Positions 44,467-52,875 of a stretch of 64,000 nt of DNA are shown one piece after another. Position 1 is the stretch's first letter. Each line of letters begins with the position of its first letter. A program made the translations under genes and the position numbers. Origin of the DNA: Flavobacterium sp. NRK1 (lineage in GTDB: Bacteria; Bacteroidota; Bacteroidia; Flavobacteriales; Flavobacteriaceae). The DNA lies in assembly GCF_024054175.1 (NCBI RefSeq), contig NZ_JAMXLA010000001.1:348437-412436 (forward strand), read 5' to 3'. The notes under the pieces are model-generated. The model ran no database searches. It was not told where the DNA came from and saw only the letters and a list, made by a program, of their open reading frames with translations.

Positions 44467-45426
44467 TCAGCTAAAGGCTTCCGGATCTAAAGCAAGTGTA
44501 ACTTCAAGGTTAACCTCAAGTTCTTTCGGATTTTCAAAAAAGATTACCTGGCGGTTTAATGCCGCTTTTATAAGATAGCGGTTACCTTTAAAATAGCATT
44601 GCTTAACTATAACACTAAGCGGACCGCCCGGAGTTATTTTTAGCTGATGGGGATAAATAAGCACAGTCTCATCCGGATTTTGGGTGAGCGTTAGCAGTTC
44701 AAGCTTAATTTCATTTACTTCCCCAAAAAGCGAAGCTGTATATTTATCTTTTGGGTTATAGTATATTTCTTTTGAAGGAGCTTTATCCAATACTCTGCCC
44801 TGCTTTATAACTATAGTTTCATCTGCAAAAGACAGTGCATCTGTACTATCATGCGTTGCTACAATAACAGTAATGCCCTTTTGTTTAAGATAAGCGAAAA
44901 GATTTCTTCTTAAAGCGTTTTTCCTGAAATTGTCTATATGGCTAAAAGGCTCATCCAGCAAAAGAACTTCAGGTTCCAGTGCCAGTACTTTTGCAAGAGC
45001 TATCCGCTGTTGCTGCCCACCGCTAAGGTATTGTGCCTTTACATCGGCAAAAGCATCCATTTCAACAATTTGCAAAAGCTCATGAATACGCTGCTGCTTT
45101 TCTTCAGGATAAAAATTAGAAAGATAGCTTCCAACATTTTCGGCAGCTGTCACAAAAGGCATTAAATCAAAATCCTGCGCCAAATACTTCATATAGGGCA
45201 TACCGGGAATAAGATTGTTCTTTGGCCCTGTTACTACTTCACCTCTATAGGTTATCTCTCCTTCATTAAGATCATACAGACCGTAAATAAGTTTTAGCAA
45301 TGTGCTTTTACCACAGCCACTTTCGCCAATAACAGCAATGTTATGACCTTTTTTTACTGTAAAATTTATATTGTGGAGAATTATCTTATCGGTATAACCA
45401 AAAGAGATGTTCTTAACTGCAAGCAT
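44467..45426 (-). CDS. ABC transporter ATP-binding protein without a partner permease nearby
   Basis: 319 residues from the ATG at 45426. A TTG at 45447 would extend it by seven residues but lies inside the -7 promoter box, so I reject it. Walker A GESGCGKST is at 34-42, the Q-loop in YLAQDFDLMPF near 85, signature LSGGQQQRIALAK near 134, Walker B VLLLDEPFSHID near 156, and the H-loop ATHDSTDAL near 190. About 85 C-terminal residues look like a TOBE-type regulatory region as in PotA/FbpC importers. No membrane or binding protein gene adjoins it, so its substrate is not readable. Confidence 0.87.
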   Translation of the reverse strand: MLAVKNISFGYTDKIILHNINFTVKKGHNIAVIGESGCGKSTLLKLIYGLYDLNEGEITYRGEVVTGPKNNLIPGMPYMKYLAQDFDLMPFVTAAENVGSYLSNFYPEEKQQRIHELLQIVEMDAFADVKAQYLSGGQQQRIALAKVLALEPEVLLLDEPFSHIDNFRKNALRRNLFAYLKQKGITVIVATHDSTDALSFADETIVIKQGRVLDKAPSKEIYYNPKDKYTASLFGEVNEIKLELLTLTQNPDETVLIYPHQLKITPGGPLSVIVKQCYFKGNRYLIKAALNRQVIFFENPKELEVNLEVTLALDPEAFS

Positions 45427-45444
45427 TTGTTTTTTATTATTCTG

Positions 45445-45452
45445 CAAAAATA
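45445..45452 (-). promoter_or_regulatory. -7 promoter box for the ABC ATPase
   Basis: Minus-strand TATTTTTG, ending 18 bases before the ATG at 45426. Confidence 0.45.
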
Positions 45453-45924
45453 TTCAATTCTTATATACTAAGCACTGCGCTTAACAAATATTAAGATGAA
45501 GATTATCCCATTAACTAATACAGCCATTTATAGCAGGCATATTATATTTTTATTAAAATTTATTCTGTAAAATATTCTGTTAGCTCAAAATCATGAAAAT
45601 TCATTACAAAGAAGCAACTTAGGAGTTTTAATTTTAATACTATTTTAACCATTATAAACTCAATAATTATATAATAAAATTCGTTTTTTAAAATATATCA
45701 CCTCTACTCAGCTTTATTGGAACGGGTTAAAATACCAAAGGCGCCTTTCTTAAAGAAAAACGCCTTTACCAACCTAACCAATAATAAACATCCCTTACTA
45801 TACTAAGTGCAAAAAGCACCAATAGCCCAGCAAGAAGATTTTTATATATTTACGAAAAAATCTAAGAAGTAGTTTTATAATTTAACATTAAATAAATTAA
45901 GTATAGTTCAGAAACCAGTAGAAC
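45453..45924. other. Intergenic region with a nested hairpin
   Basis: About 470 AT-rich bases between divergent genes. A nested inverted repeat AAAGGCG...CGCCTTT (45737-45767) encloses TTTCTT...AAGAAA; it lacks a following T-run on the plus strand, so its role is unclear. I see no open frame, RNA gene or good -7 box for the downstream barrel gene. Confidence 0.45.
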
Positions 45925-46542
45925 ATGAAAAAAACAATCACAGTATTAGTATTAATGGCATCGTTGCAGTCTTTTTCGCAGATGTACAAATCCCGTAACC
46001 GTTTTAACCAATTTTCTTTAGAAGCAGAGTATGGTTTAACATACACGCGAAATCCTAACCAGACAGATTATAATCATATAGGATTGGGATTCCGGTATAT
46101 GATAGATGAATACTGGGGTATTAAATTTGATTATGCTCATGATAAAATAGAAGATAATGGCACAATAGGCACAGGAAGTATTTATGACAGAGGGTCTGTA
46201 CAGGCTGTTTATAATATTGGCCGTCTCTTTAATTTCAGAGAGCTTACTAACAGTACGGTAAACCTGTTATTACATAGTGGCGTAGGTTATTCAAGGCTCG
46301 ATATTTATCAAAATAAAGATCATGACCATATTGGAAATTTTATTCTTGGCGGTACTGTACAGGTATATATTTCTGAATCACTTGCCCTTACAGGAGACGT
46401 TTCCGGCATTCTGAACTTCAGGCAGCAAAACCGGTTTGACAGTAGCTATACCGGTGAAACTTTTACAGGTAAAATGCTTACTGCAGGCATAGGACTTACA
46501 TATTATTTCGGGCGAAATAAAAATACTGCCGACTGGAGATAA
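45925..46542 (+). CDS. Outer membrane beta-barrel protein
   Basis: 205 residues. Signal peptide 1-18 (MKKTITVLVLMASLQSFS). The mature part has amphipathic strands: FSLEAEYGLTYT, IGLGFRYMIDEYWGIKFDYAHD, VQAVYNIGRLFNF, LLLHSGVGYSRLDI, IGNFILGGTVQVYI, LALTGDVSGILNF, and a C-terminal LTAGIGLTYYFG. This fits the N-terminal eight-stranded barrel of OmpA-like proteins but without the OmpA peptidoglycan-binding domain. Function unknown. Confidence 0.83.
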   Translation: MKKTITVLVLMASLQSFSQMYKSRNRFNQFSLEAEYGLTYTRNPNQTDYNHIGLGFRYMIDEYWGIKFDYAHDKIEDNGTIGTGSIYDRGSVQAVYNIGRLFNFRELTNSTVNLLLHSGVGYSRLDIYQNKDHDHIGNFILGGTVQVYISESLALTGDVSGILNFRQQNRFDSSYTGETFTGKMLTAGIGLTYYFGRNKNTADWR

Positions 46543-46548
46543 AAAACA

Positions 46549-46580
46549 AAAATCGGCTAAAAGTTTAAGCCGATTTTTTT
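46549..46580. terminator. Bidirectional terminator, barrel gene / hydrolase
   Basis: AAATCGGCT/AGCCGATTT stem, 9-base loop, then T7. The T-run overlaps the stop codon of the convergent hydrolase gene. Confidence 0.83.
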
Positions 46581-47457
46581 ATTGCATAAACTCAAACATA
46601 GCTTGCACTACCTGTTGCGGATTTTCTTCCATAATAAAATGTCCGCTATTTTTGATCTCTTTCACAACAACCGAATCTGAAAATGGAGCCAGACAATAGG
46701 TTAGCATTTCACACCCTGCTTTACTGCCAATGGCAGCAATAGGTATTTTTATCCTGCCATACTTTTTAATATCTTCTATATCCTGTATAAAAGCCTGATA
46801 CCAGGCATTAGCCGCCCGGATATTTTCTTTTTTATTATAATGATATGCATATATTTGTCTGTCATGATCATTTATTGCAGATTTATTAAGTAACATAGAA
46901 TCAAATATCCAGTCCTGAAGTAAATGATATCTCCCGTCAAATAATATTTCTGGTAATTCTTTTACCTGATTAAACGCTACCCACCACGGATAAACCGGCA
47001 TGCCAACAGGAAGCATAGGCAATTTATACATATTCTCATCCGGATGTGGAGTATCCAACATAATAAGTTTCGAAGTATATGTCTCATAATTTGTTGCGAA
47101 ACTAAAAGCTACATTCGCTCCTATATCATGTCCCGCAATACATACCTTTGAGTAACCTAAAGACGTAATGAGTTCTAGGATATCTTTAGCCATGTTCTTC
47201 TTATCATAGCCATCATGAGGTGTATCGCTACTCCCCATTCCGCGAATATCTACAACTATAACGTGATATTTTTCAAATAGAGATGGCAATATTTTATGGT
47301 AAGCCCACCACGTTTGCGGCCATCCCGGCAACAATACTAAAGGCTCTCCCTGTCCGCCTGTTACATAGTGTATATTTGTGCCGTTAACCTCAGCATATTT
47401 ATTTGAAAAACCGGGAAGTAATTTTACCAGCTCTTCATCTGATACAGATAAATTCAT
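46579..47457 (-). CDS. Alpha/beta hydrolase with Asp nucleophile (epoxide hydrolase/haloacetate dehalogenase type)
   Basis: 292 residues. LLPGWPQTWWAYHKI (near 42) is the HGxP-type oxyanion loop with His replaced by Pro. The nucleophile elbow is AGHDIGANVA near 113, with Asp instead of Ser, the mark of epoxide hydrolases and haloalkane/haloacetate dehalogenases. DIRGMGSSD precedes it and the catalytic His is in NSGHFIMEENP near 272. No signal peptide. It follows the tetR gene by 23 bases and is surely its target or partner, so it may detoxify the compound sensed by that repressor. Confidence 0.87.
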   Translation of the reverse strand: MNLSVSDEELVKLLPGFSNKYAEVNGTNIHYVTGGQGEPLVLLPGWPQTWWAYHKILPSLFEKYHVIVVDIRGMGSSDTPHDGYDKKNMAKDILELITSLGYSKVCIAGHDIGANVAFSFATNYETYTSKLIMLDTPHPDENMYKLPMLPVGMPVYPWWVAFNQVKELPEILFDGRYHLLQDWIFDSMLLNKSAINDHDRQIYAYHYNKKENIRAANAWYQAFIQDIEDIKKYGRIKIPIAAIGSKAGCEMLTYCLAPFSDSVVVKEIKNSGHFIMEENPQQVVQAMFEFMQ

Positions 47458-47480
47458 TTTATATTTATTTAAAGGATATA

Positions 47481-48050
47481 TTATTCAGATTTTTTTTCTT
47501 TCAGGCCGATTCCGTTACTAAAAGAAAACCATGCAAAACGCTTTGCTTCATTTCTGGCTATATCTCCATTATCAATAGATAATATAGCTGCATCGGCAAT
47601 GCTCCCAAAAAGATTGAATATCCATACCACAGAGAGTTGTTTACTTATTACCCCTTTCTCCTGTAATGTGTAAATAATTCTAACCCATTTAGATTTCACA
47701 TCGTCACCCTTAAAATCATCATTACCTCCTGCTTCAGTATAAGAACTTCTTTCATAAAGCCTCTTAATAAAAACCGATTTACTTCCACTTTCTATAACAG
47801 CAGATAACATTGCTTGAAGTTTTTTTACATTATCGGTATTAGAGTTATAGGCATTAACCATAGCTGAATTGCATGAAGACATTGCAGCATCTTTACATGC
47901 TGTAAGTAATTCGTTCTTACCACTAAAATAACGTTGAAGGGTTCTTCTGCTCACGTCTGCAAGTTGCGCTACATCTTCCATGGTAAAGGGTAAATTTTTA
48001 CCAAATAATATAATAGCTGCATTTATAATTTTTTCTTTTGAACTTTTCAT
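47481..48050 (-). CDS. TetR-family transcriptional repressor
   Basis: 189 residues. N-terminal helix-turn-helix (KIINAAIILFGKNLPFTMEDVAQLADVSRRTLQRYFSGKNELL, about 7-50) is typical TetR_N. The C-terminal ligand domain is unclassified. It heads a two-gene operon with the hydrolase. Its own promoter contains a perfect 24-bp palindrome in the spacer, and the -7 box ends four bases before the ATG, pointing to autorepression and a leaderless message. Confidence 0.92.
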   Translation of the reverse strand: MKSSKEKIINAAIILFGKNLPFTMEDVAQLADVSRRTLQRYFSGKNELLTACKDAAMSSCNSAMVNAYNSNTDNVKKLQAMLSAVIESGSKSVFIKRLYERSSYTEAGGNDDFKGDDVKSKWVRIIYTLQEKGVISKQLSVVWIFNLFGSIADAAILSIDNGDIARNEAKRFAWFSFSNGIGLKEKKSE

Positions 48051-48054
48051 GTCA

Positions 48055-48089
48055 CAAATATATACAATTTGTCACAATATTGTGACAAA
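48055..48089 (-). promoter_or_regulatory. Promoter of the tetR-hydrolase operon
   Basis: On the minus strand, TTTG (48089-48086), a 23-base spacer, and TATATTTG (48062-48055), then TGAC and the ATG at 48050. Confidence 0.6.
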
Positions 48090-48090
48090 T
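48067..48090. promoter_or_regulatory. Perfect 24-bp palindrome, probable TetR operator
   Basis: ATTTGTCACAAT and its exact reverse complement, without a spacer, overlapping the -33 box and filling most of the promoter spacer. A further TGTCACAAAT half-site lies at 48050-48059 over the -7 box and start codon. Size and placement fit a TetR dimer pair or a single dimer. Confidence 0.75.
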
Positions 48091-48101
48091 TATTTTTATT
48101 T

Positions 48102-48132
48102 ACAAAAAAATAGCTGCTCAATGAGCAGCCAT
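48102..48132 (-). terminator. Terminator of the OmpA-like lipoprotein gene
   Basis: GCTGCTCA/TGAGCAGC stem; on the minus strand it is followed by T7. It insulates the tetR operator from upstream transcription. Confidence 0.78.
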
Positions 48133-48160
48133 TTTAATTATAATTATATAGCGTAAACAA

Positions 48161-48856
48161 TTATTGCTTAGCTTCTTTTTCAGCATCCTGAACCATTTTC
48201 TCATTTGCAGTAATAGCAAATTCTACACGACGGTTTTTAGCCATATTCTCTTTAGTTGTATTTTCTACTAAAGGCTCTGTTTCACCACGTCCCATAGTAA
48301 CAATTCTGCCTGAATTTATACCTTTACCAGTAAGGTAAGCTTTTACAGATGCAGCTCGTTGTTCAGAAAGTTTCTGATTAAGCTCGTCACTTCCACTACT
48401 GTCAGTATGTCCAACAATCTGAATGTCAGTATCAGGATATTCGTTAAATACAGGAATAATTTTATCAAGGTTAGCTTTAGCCGTAGATGTAAGCGTAGAT
48501 TTTCCAAGATCAAAATTTACAGAGTTTTCACCTAATGTAATTTTAATACCTTCTCCTACTCGTTCTACATCTGCCCCCGGAAGCGCCTGATCTATTTTTT
48601 GAGCCTGCTTATCCATTTTGTTACCTATAATACCACCTGCAGCACCACCAACAGCACCACCTATAATAGCACCAAGGGCAGTGTTCCCGCCTTTACCAAC
48701 GTTATTACCAAGTATACCCCCGATAACAGCACCTGAAGCAGCTCCAATTGCTACACCTCTTTGGGTATTATTTGTATTTTTAACCGCGTCACAAGAGCTA
48801 AAACCAATACTTGCAGCTAAAGCAATGGTAAGCATATAAATTTTTGTCTTTTTCAT
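48161..48856 (-). CDS. OmpA-family lipoprotein with glycine-zipper domain
   Basis: 231 residues. Lipobox SIGFSSCD with Cys23. A glycine zipper (about 34-80, GVAIGAASGAVIGGILGNNVG and GAIIGGAVGGAAGGIIG) likely inserts in or packs against the membrane. The C-terminal OmpA domain (about 115-222) holds DIQIVGHTDSSGSDELNQKLSEQRAASV and NRRVEF, which bind diaminopimelate in peptidoglycan. It resembles YiaD-type proteins and links the outer membrane to the wall. It lies 27 bases after a lipocalin-like lipoprotein gene on the same strand. Confidence 0.93.
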   Translation of the reverse strand: MKKTKIYMLTIALAASIGFSSCDAVKNTNNTQRGVAIGAASGAVIGGILGNNVGKGGNTALGAIIGGAVGGAAGGIIGNKMDKQAQKIDQALPGADVERVGEGIKITLGENSVNFDLGKSTLTSTAKANLDKIIPVFNEYPDTDIQIVGHTDSSGSDELNQKLSEQRAASVKAYLTGKGINSGRIVTMGRGETEPLVENTTKENMAKNRRVEFAITANEKMVQDAEKEAKQ

Positions 48857-48883
48857 GATCAGATATATTTGGGTTTTTATTGA

Positions 48884-49336
48884 TTACATTTTTGAAAATT
48901 GGTACACAACTTCTACAGTTTTACCACCTACATTTACATTATCTACCAACTGGAAAGAATTTTCACTTTGGTTTCTCATTTTTAAAAAGTAGCCTTCTGT
49001 TACTCTTTTTGCTTTTTGACCTTCGGTAATTTTAAGTGTAAAATCACCTGTTTTAGTTACTGTCCATACAATAGGGCTGCTAAAAGAAGGGCAGTTTGCA
49101 CCACCTCCTAAATTCATTGTTCCTTTATTATTATTGGAAACAAAACTCCAGCTACTCCCTACAAAGCATTTTGAATCGGCAACGTCAAAAGAAGTTACTT
49201 TGATATAATCCGAACCCGGGTATGTTACATTAGTAATTGTCCAGTTCCCTTTAAGGCCCATTTGGGATTTCGTATCAAGGGATCCACATGAAGCCAGCAT
49301 CATGACAAACATGCCTAAAAAAAGAAATTTTTTCAT
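48884..49336 (-). CDS. Lipocalin-like lipoprotein
   Basis: 150 residues. Lipobox MMLASCGS with Cys17. LKGNWTITNVTYPGSDYIKVTSFDVAD and CFVGSSWSFVSNNNKGTMNL are the usual first strands of a Bacteroidetes lipocalin-like family (GxW motif near 30-32). FQLVDNVNVGGKTVEVVYQFSK closes the barrel. It precedes the OmpA-like lipoprotein gene by 27 bases, so the two are likely one operon. Ligand unknown. Confidence 0.8.
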   Translation of the reverse strand: MKKFLFLGMFVMMLASCGSLDTKSQMGLKGNWTITNVTYPGSDYIKVTSFDVADSKCFVGSSWSFVSNNNKGTMNLGGGANCPSFSSPIVWTVTKTGDFTLKITEGQKAKRVTEGYFLKMRNQSENSFQLVDNVNVGGKTVEVVYQFSKM

Positions 49337-49696
49337 AGTGTTAATAAAGGTTTTAAAGGTTTAAATCCATTCTGATTTTTCAGTATAAAAGTAGTGAATA
49401 AGCAAGCTATTTTACAATAGGGACATTATTTTTTTAATAAGAAAAAAATTAAAGATTTGTAATCCATATCTATTTATAAATCATGTAAATACCCATTTTA
49501 AAAGGTCTTATCATATAAGAGCTTTAAAACATTGGCACTGTATTAATCTTTTCTTAAATCATCTTTTCTTTAACAAATATGTCTTGTAAACTGTATCAAA
49601 TTATCAAAAAAACAAATGCCAATTTGTCACCATATAGCTATTGGTATCTTATTTGAATGGAAGAAAGAAACTAAATCATATAAAAAACATATTACT
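49337..49696. other. AT-rich divergent intergenic region upstream of htpG
   Basis: About 360 bases. The only structure I note is an inverted repeat ACAAAT-N4-ATTTGT at 49612-49627. No CIRCE element (TTAGCACTC-N9-GAGTGCTAA) is present, so HrcA control of htpG is not indicated. No clear -7 box for either gene, and no open frame or RNA gene is seen. Confidence 0.5.
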
Positions 49697-51583
49697 ATGA
49701 CAACAGGAAAAATTAATGTTTCGGTAGAGAACATATTTCCCTTAATCAAGAAATTCTTATACAGCGATCACGAGATCTTTTTACGTGAATTGGTTTCAAA
49801 CGCTACAGATGCTACGCTCAAATTAAAACACCTTACCGGTATTGGCGAAGCAAAAGTTGAATACGGCAACCCTGTTATTGAAGTAAAAATTGATAAAGAG
49901 GGTAAAAAGCTTCACATCATTGACCAGGGAATTGGTATGACAGGTGAAGAAGTAGAGAAATACATTAATCAGGTTGCGTTTTCAGGTGCTGAAGAATTTT
50001 TAGAAAAGTATAAAGACTCTGCCAAAGATTCAGGTATCATCGGACATTTTGGTCTTGGTTTCTATTCTGCATTTATGGTGGCAGAAAAAGTTGAGATAAT
50101 TACAAAATCATATAAAGATGAACCTGCAGTACACTGGATATGTGACGGCAGCCCTGAATTTACACTTGAACCTTCTGACAAAACTGAAAGAGGTTCTGAA
50201 ATAATACTGCATATTGCCGAAGATTCACTTGAATTTCTTGAAGAAAGCAAAATCAGCGAACTGCTTAGAAAATATAACAAATTTATGCCGGTACCTATTA
50301 AGTTTGGTACCCGTACAGAGACACTTCCTAAGCCGGAAGATGCTCCTGAAGATTATAAAGCAGAAACAATTGAGGTTGACAACATAATAAACAACCCTAA
50401 TCCGGCTTGGACTAAACAACCATCTGATCTTACAGAAGAAGATTATAAAGCATTTTATCATGAGCTGTACCCTATGCAGTTTGAAGAGCCGCTTTTTAAT
50501 ATTCACCTTAATGTAGATTATCCTTTTAACCTGACAGGTATTTTATATTTCCCTAAACTTTCTGCCGACTTACAGGTACAGAAAGATAAAATACAGCTTT
50601 ACCAAAACCAGGTTTTTGTAACTGACAATGTAGAGGGTATTGTTCCTGAATTCCTTACCATGTTACGCGGTGTAATTGACTCTCCGGATATCCCTCTTAA
50701 CGTATCACGATCTTACTTGCAGGCTGACGGTGCCGTAAAGAAAATTTCAAATTACATTACACGTAAGGTTGCCGATAAGCTTAAATCGTTGTTTAACGAA
50801 AACCGTGAAGATTTTGAGCAAAAATGGAACGATATTAAAATAGTACTGGAATACGGTATGCTTAGCGAGCCTAAATTCTATGAAAAAGCAGGTGCTTTTG
50901 TACTATATCCAACCGTAGATGGTAAATTCTTTACACTTGATGAACTAAAAGAAAAACTGGCTCCTAACCAAACTGATAAAGATGGTAAGCTTGTAGTGCT
51001 TTATGCCTCAAACAAAGATGCACAACACAGTTATATAGCTGCTGCGCAGGATAAAGGTTACGAAGTACTGCTACTTGATTCTCCTATAGTATCACACCTT
51101 ATACAGAAACTTGAAGCTGATAACGAAAACTTCACGTTTGCACGTGTAGATGCTGACCATATTGATAAGATCATTAAAAAAGATGAAGAGCAGACATCTA
51201 AACTTAGCGATGAAGAAAAAGAAAAGCTAAAAACTACTATAGAAGAATTCATTCCAAAATCGGGCTACACTGTACAGCTTGAAGCTATGGACAGTAATGC
51301 TGCTCCATTTATGATAACACAGCCGGAATTTATGCGCCGTATGAAAGAAATGAGCGCCAGCGGCGGGGGCGGTATGTTTGGTATGGGTAACTTCCCGGAT
51401 ATGTATAATCTGGTTGTAAACACAAATCATGAACTATCCTCAAGTATAATAAGTAATACTGATAAAACGCACCAGGAGGCATTAGTTAAACAAGCTTTAG
51501 ATCTTGCCAAGCTGTCGCAAAATCTGCTTAAAGGTGAAGAACTTACTGCTTTTGTGAAGCGTAGTTTTGAACTTATAAAATAG
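49697..51583 (+). CDS. htpG: Molecular chaperone HtpG (Hsp90)
   Basis: 628 residues from the ATG at 49697; an upstream in-frame ATG at 49616 adds 27 residues not found in the family, so I reject it. GHKL ATPase motifs: LRELVSNATDA near 28-38, DQGIGMT near 76, GHFGLGFYSAFMV near 117. The middle domain has NVSRSYLQ near 335, and the C-terminal dimerisation domain runs from about 500. A Gly-rich segment (ASGGGGMFGMGN) occurs near 555. ATP-dependent folding of late intermediates in the cytosol. Ends at a strong terminator. Confidence 0.97.
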   Translation: MTTGKINVSVENIFPLIKKFLYSDHEIFLRELVSNATDATLKLKHLTGIGEAKVEYGNPVIEVKIDKEGKKLHIIDQGIGMTGEEVEKYINQVAFSGAEEFLEKYKDSAKDSGIIGHFGLGFYSAFMVAEKVEIITKSYKDEPAVHWICDGSPEFTLEPSDKTERGSEIILHIAEDSLEFLEESKISELLRKYNKFMPVPIKFGTRTETLPKPEDAPEDYKAETIEVDNIINNPNPAWTKQPSDLTEEDYKAFYHELYPMQFEEPLFNIHLNVDYPFNLTGILYFPKLSADLQVQKDKIQLYQNQVFVTDNVEGIVPEFLTMLRGVIDSPDIPLNVSRSYLQADGAVKKISNYITRKVADKLKSLFNENREDFEQKWNDIKIVLEYGMLSEPKFYEKAGAFVLYPTVDGKFFTLDELKEKLAPNQTDKDGKLVVLYASNKDAQHSYIAAAQDKGYEVLLLDSPIVSHLIQKLEADNENFTFARVDADHIDKIIKKDEEQTSKLSDEEKEKLKTTIEEFIPKSGYTVQLEAMDSNAAPFMITQPEFMRRMKEMSASGGGGMFGMGNFPDMYNLVVNTNHELSSSIISNTDKTHQEALVKQALDLAKLSQNLLKGEELTAFVKRSFELIK

Positions 51584-51610
51584 TATTGAGGTAACAGATC
51601 TTAGTATTAT

Positions 51611-51640
51611 AACCTGCAACTTTCGTTGCAGGTTTTTTTA
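51611..51640 (+). terminator. Terminator of htpG
   Basis: AACCTGCAAC/GTTGCAGGTT 10-bp stem with a TTTC loop, then T7. Confidence 0.88.
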
Positions 51641-51642
51641 TT

Positions 51643-51650
51643 TATATTTG
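51643..51650 (+). promoter_or_regulatory. -7 promoter box for the DUF4272 gene
   Basis: TATATTTG, directly after the htpG terminator and 17 bases before the ATG at 51668. Confidence 0.5.
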
Positions 51651-51667
51651 ATAAATTTTAAAATAGT

Positions 51668-52333
51668 ATGTTTAGTTTATTTCGCAAAAAGAAACAAAGC
51701 AGAAAAGAGAAGTCAGAAGAATTACTCAAAAAATCAGGTATAAAAACTAATGACTGGCTCCCTGACATTGAACCTGATGAAGAAATAATATTACGAAGCC
51801 CTGTAGAAATAGCCGAAAGAGTGACCATACTTTGTATTATAAATTTTGTAGCTTTTAATACTTTTTCAGGAGAAGAAGCTCTTGAATATATACACTACCA
51901 TAATCTTTCAAATCTTTTAACTCCCCTGGAAATAGAATTTTTAAATAACCCAACAGAGGAAAAAAAGTTTAAGGAAAGCTGGAAGTGTGAAGGAATATGG
52001 GTACTGCTTTGGTCTTTAAACATTGTTGAAGACCTTGAATTTCCCGACCATTTATGTGATTTAAATAAAATCACTCCGGAGAATTATCCTATAGGAGATA
52101 AAAAAGACCCCAATGATTTTATAAATAACAGTTGGGAATTAAGATCGAAAAGCCAAATACTGGATGCTAACGATCTATATTACCGCATGGACTGGGCCTG
52201 TGTTGATGCACGCATTAATGGTAAGGAAATGCAAATAGTCCATCCCGGAGTAGTATATGAAAGACATTACGCTCTTAATTGGCTGATAAATTATATGGAT
52301 CAGGAGTGGGACGATATTAGTTGCGACACATAA
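51668..52333 (+). CDS. DUF4272 domain-containing protein
   Basis: 221 residues. After a basic start (FRKKKQSRKEKSEELLKKSGI) comes the DUF4272 pattern: SPVEIAERVTILCIINFVAF near 45, LTPLEIEFLNNPTEEKKFKESWKCEGIWVLLWSL near 90-123, SKSQILDANDLYYRMDWACVDAR near 161, and the C-terminal VVYERHYALNWLINY. Family function unknown. No signal peptide or membrane helix. Single gene. Confidence 0.85.
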   Translation: MFSLFRKKKQSRKEKSEELLKKSGIKTNDWLPDIEPDEEIILRSPVEIAERVTILCIINFVAFNTFSGEEALEYIHYHNLSNLLTPLEIEFLNNPTEEKKFKESWKCEGIWVLLWSLNIVEDLEFPDHLCDLNKITPENYPIGDKKDPNDFINNSWELRSKSQILDANDLYYRMDWACVDARINGKEMQIVHPGVVYERHYALNWLINYMDQEWDDISCDT

Positions 52334-52364
52334 TACATAGGTTACGCTGGATATATTAACCAAC

Positions 52365-52871
52365 TTAGATTTTAGTAAGTTTGGCATGATAACTCTTACC
52401 TTCGGCAGTAGCAGTAATATATACATCTTTCCCTTTAACTTCATCTATAGTAACCTGCATTACAGTACCTGGTGGAAGTTTAAAATTTGGCAGGGTTGAC
52501 ATAACAAGCATGTTTTCGTATTCGCAATCGCTTATCCATTTAATCTTTGATATTGCTATATACTCGCGTTTTTTATATTCTTCTGTCCACGACTCGCCAT
52601 TTATTCTTACAATAACATCATCACCATCAGTATCTTTATACCTAAACGTACCACTATGCAATAGCTTACAACCCGAAGCTATAGGGGTAACTGCTGAGTG
52701 AACTATAGTATCAGAAACACGGGAAACCACAGTGTCTTTAGTAATTATGCTGTCTTTAATTATTTGCTTTTGTTCAGCAGCCTCAGCATTGTCCGTTTTC
52801 TCTTTGCCACAGGAAACTACAATTAACAGGCATATTATAACAGATATTCTATGTATTGCAAATTTTATCAT
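52365..52871 (-). CDS. Uncharacterised lipoprotein
   Basis: 168 residues. Lipobox LLIVVSCGK with Cys21. A low-complexity charged linker (DNAEAAEQKQIIKDSIITKDTVV) leads to a beta-rich domain (LLHSGTFRYKDTDGDDVIVRINGESWTEEY; YIAISKIKWISDCEYENMLVMS; YITATAEGKSYHAKLTKI). I do not recognise the family. The -7 box lies four bases before the ATG, with TTG 23 bases further up, so the mRNA may be leaderless. Divergent from the DoxX gene with promoters back to back. Confidence 0.7.
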   Translation of the reverse strand: MIKFAIHRISVIICLLIVVSCGKEKTDNAEAAEQKQIIKDSIITKDTVVSRVSDTIVHSAVTPIASGCKLLHSGTFRYKDTDGDDVIVRINGESWTEEYKKREYIAISKIKWISDCEYENMLVMSTLPNFKLPPGTVMQVTIDEVKGKDVYITATAEGKSYHAKLTKI

Positions 52872-52875
52872 AGAT

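Noticed and set aside
45427..45447. TTG start for the ABC ATPase
   Set aside because: The TTG is part of the -7 promoter box, so it cannot be in the transcript; the ATG at 45426 fits ABC N-termini.
49616..49696. 27-residue N-terminal extension of htpG
   Set aside because: The family begins at the MTTGKINVSVENIFP start; the extension has no family counterpart.
49337..49696. CIRCE-type heat-shock operator before htpG
   Set aside because: No TTAGCACTC...GAGTGCTAA is present; the short ACAAAT/ATTTGT inverted repeat is too weak to claim as an operator.
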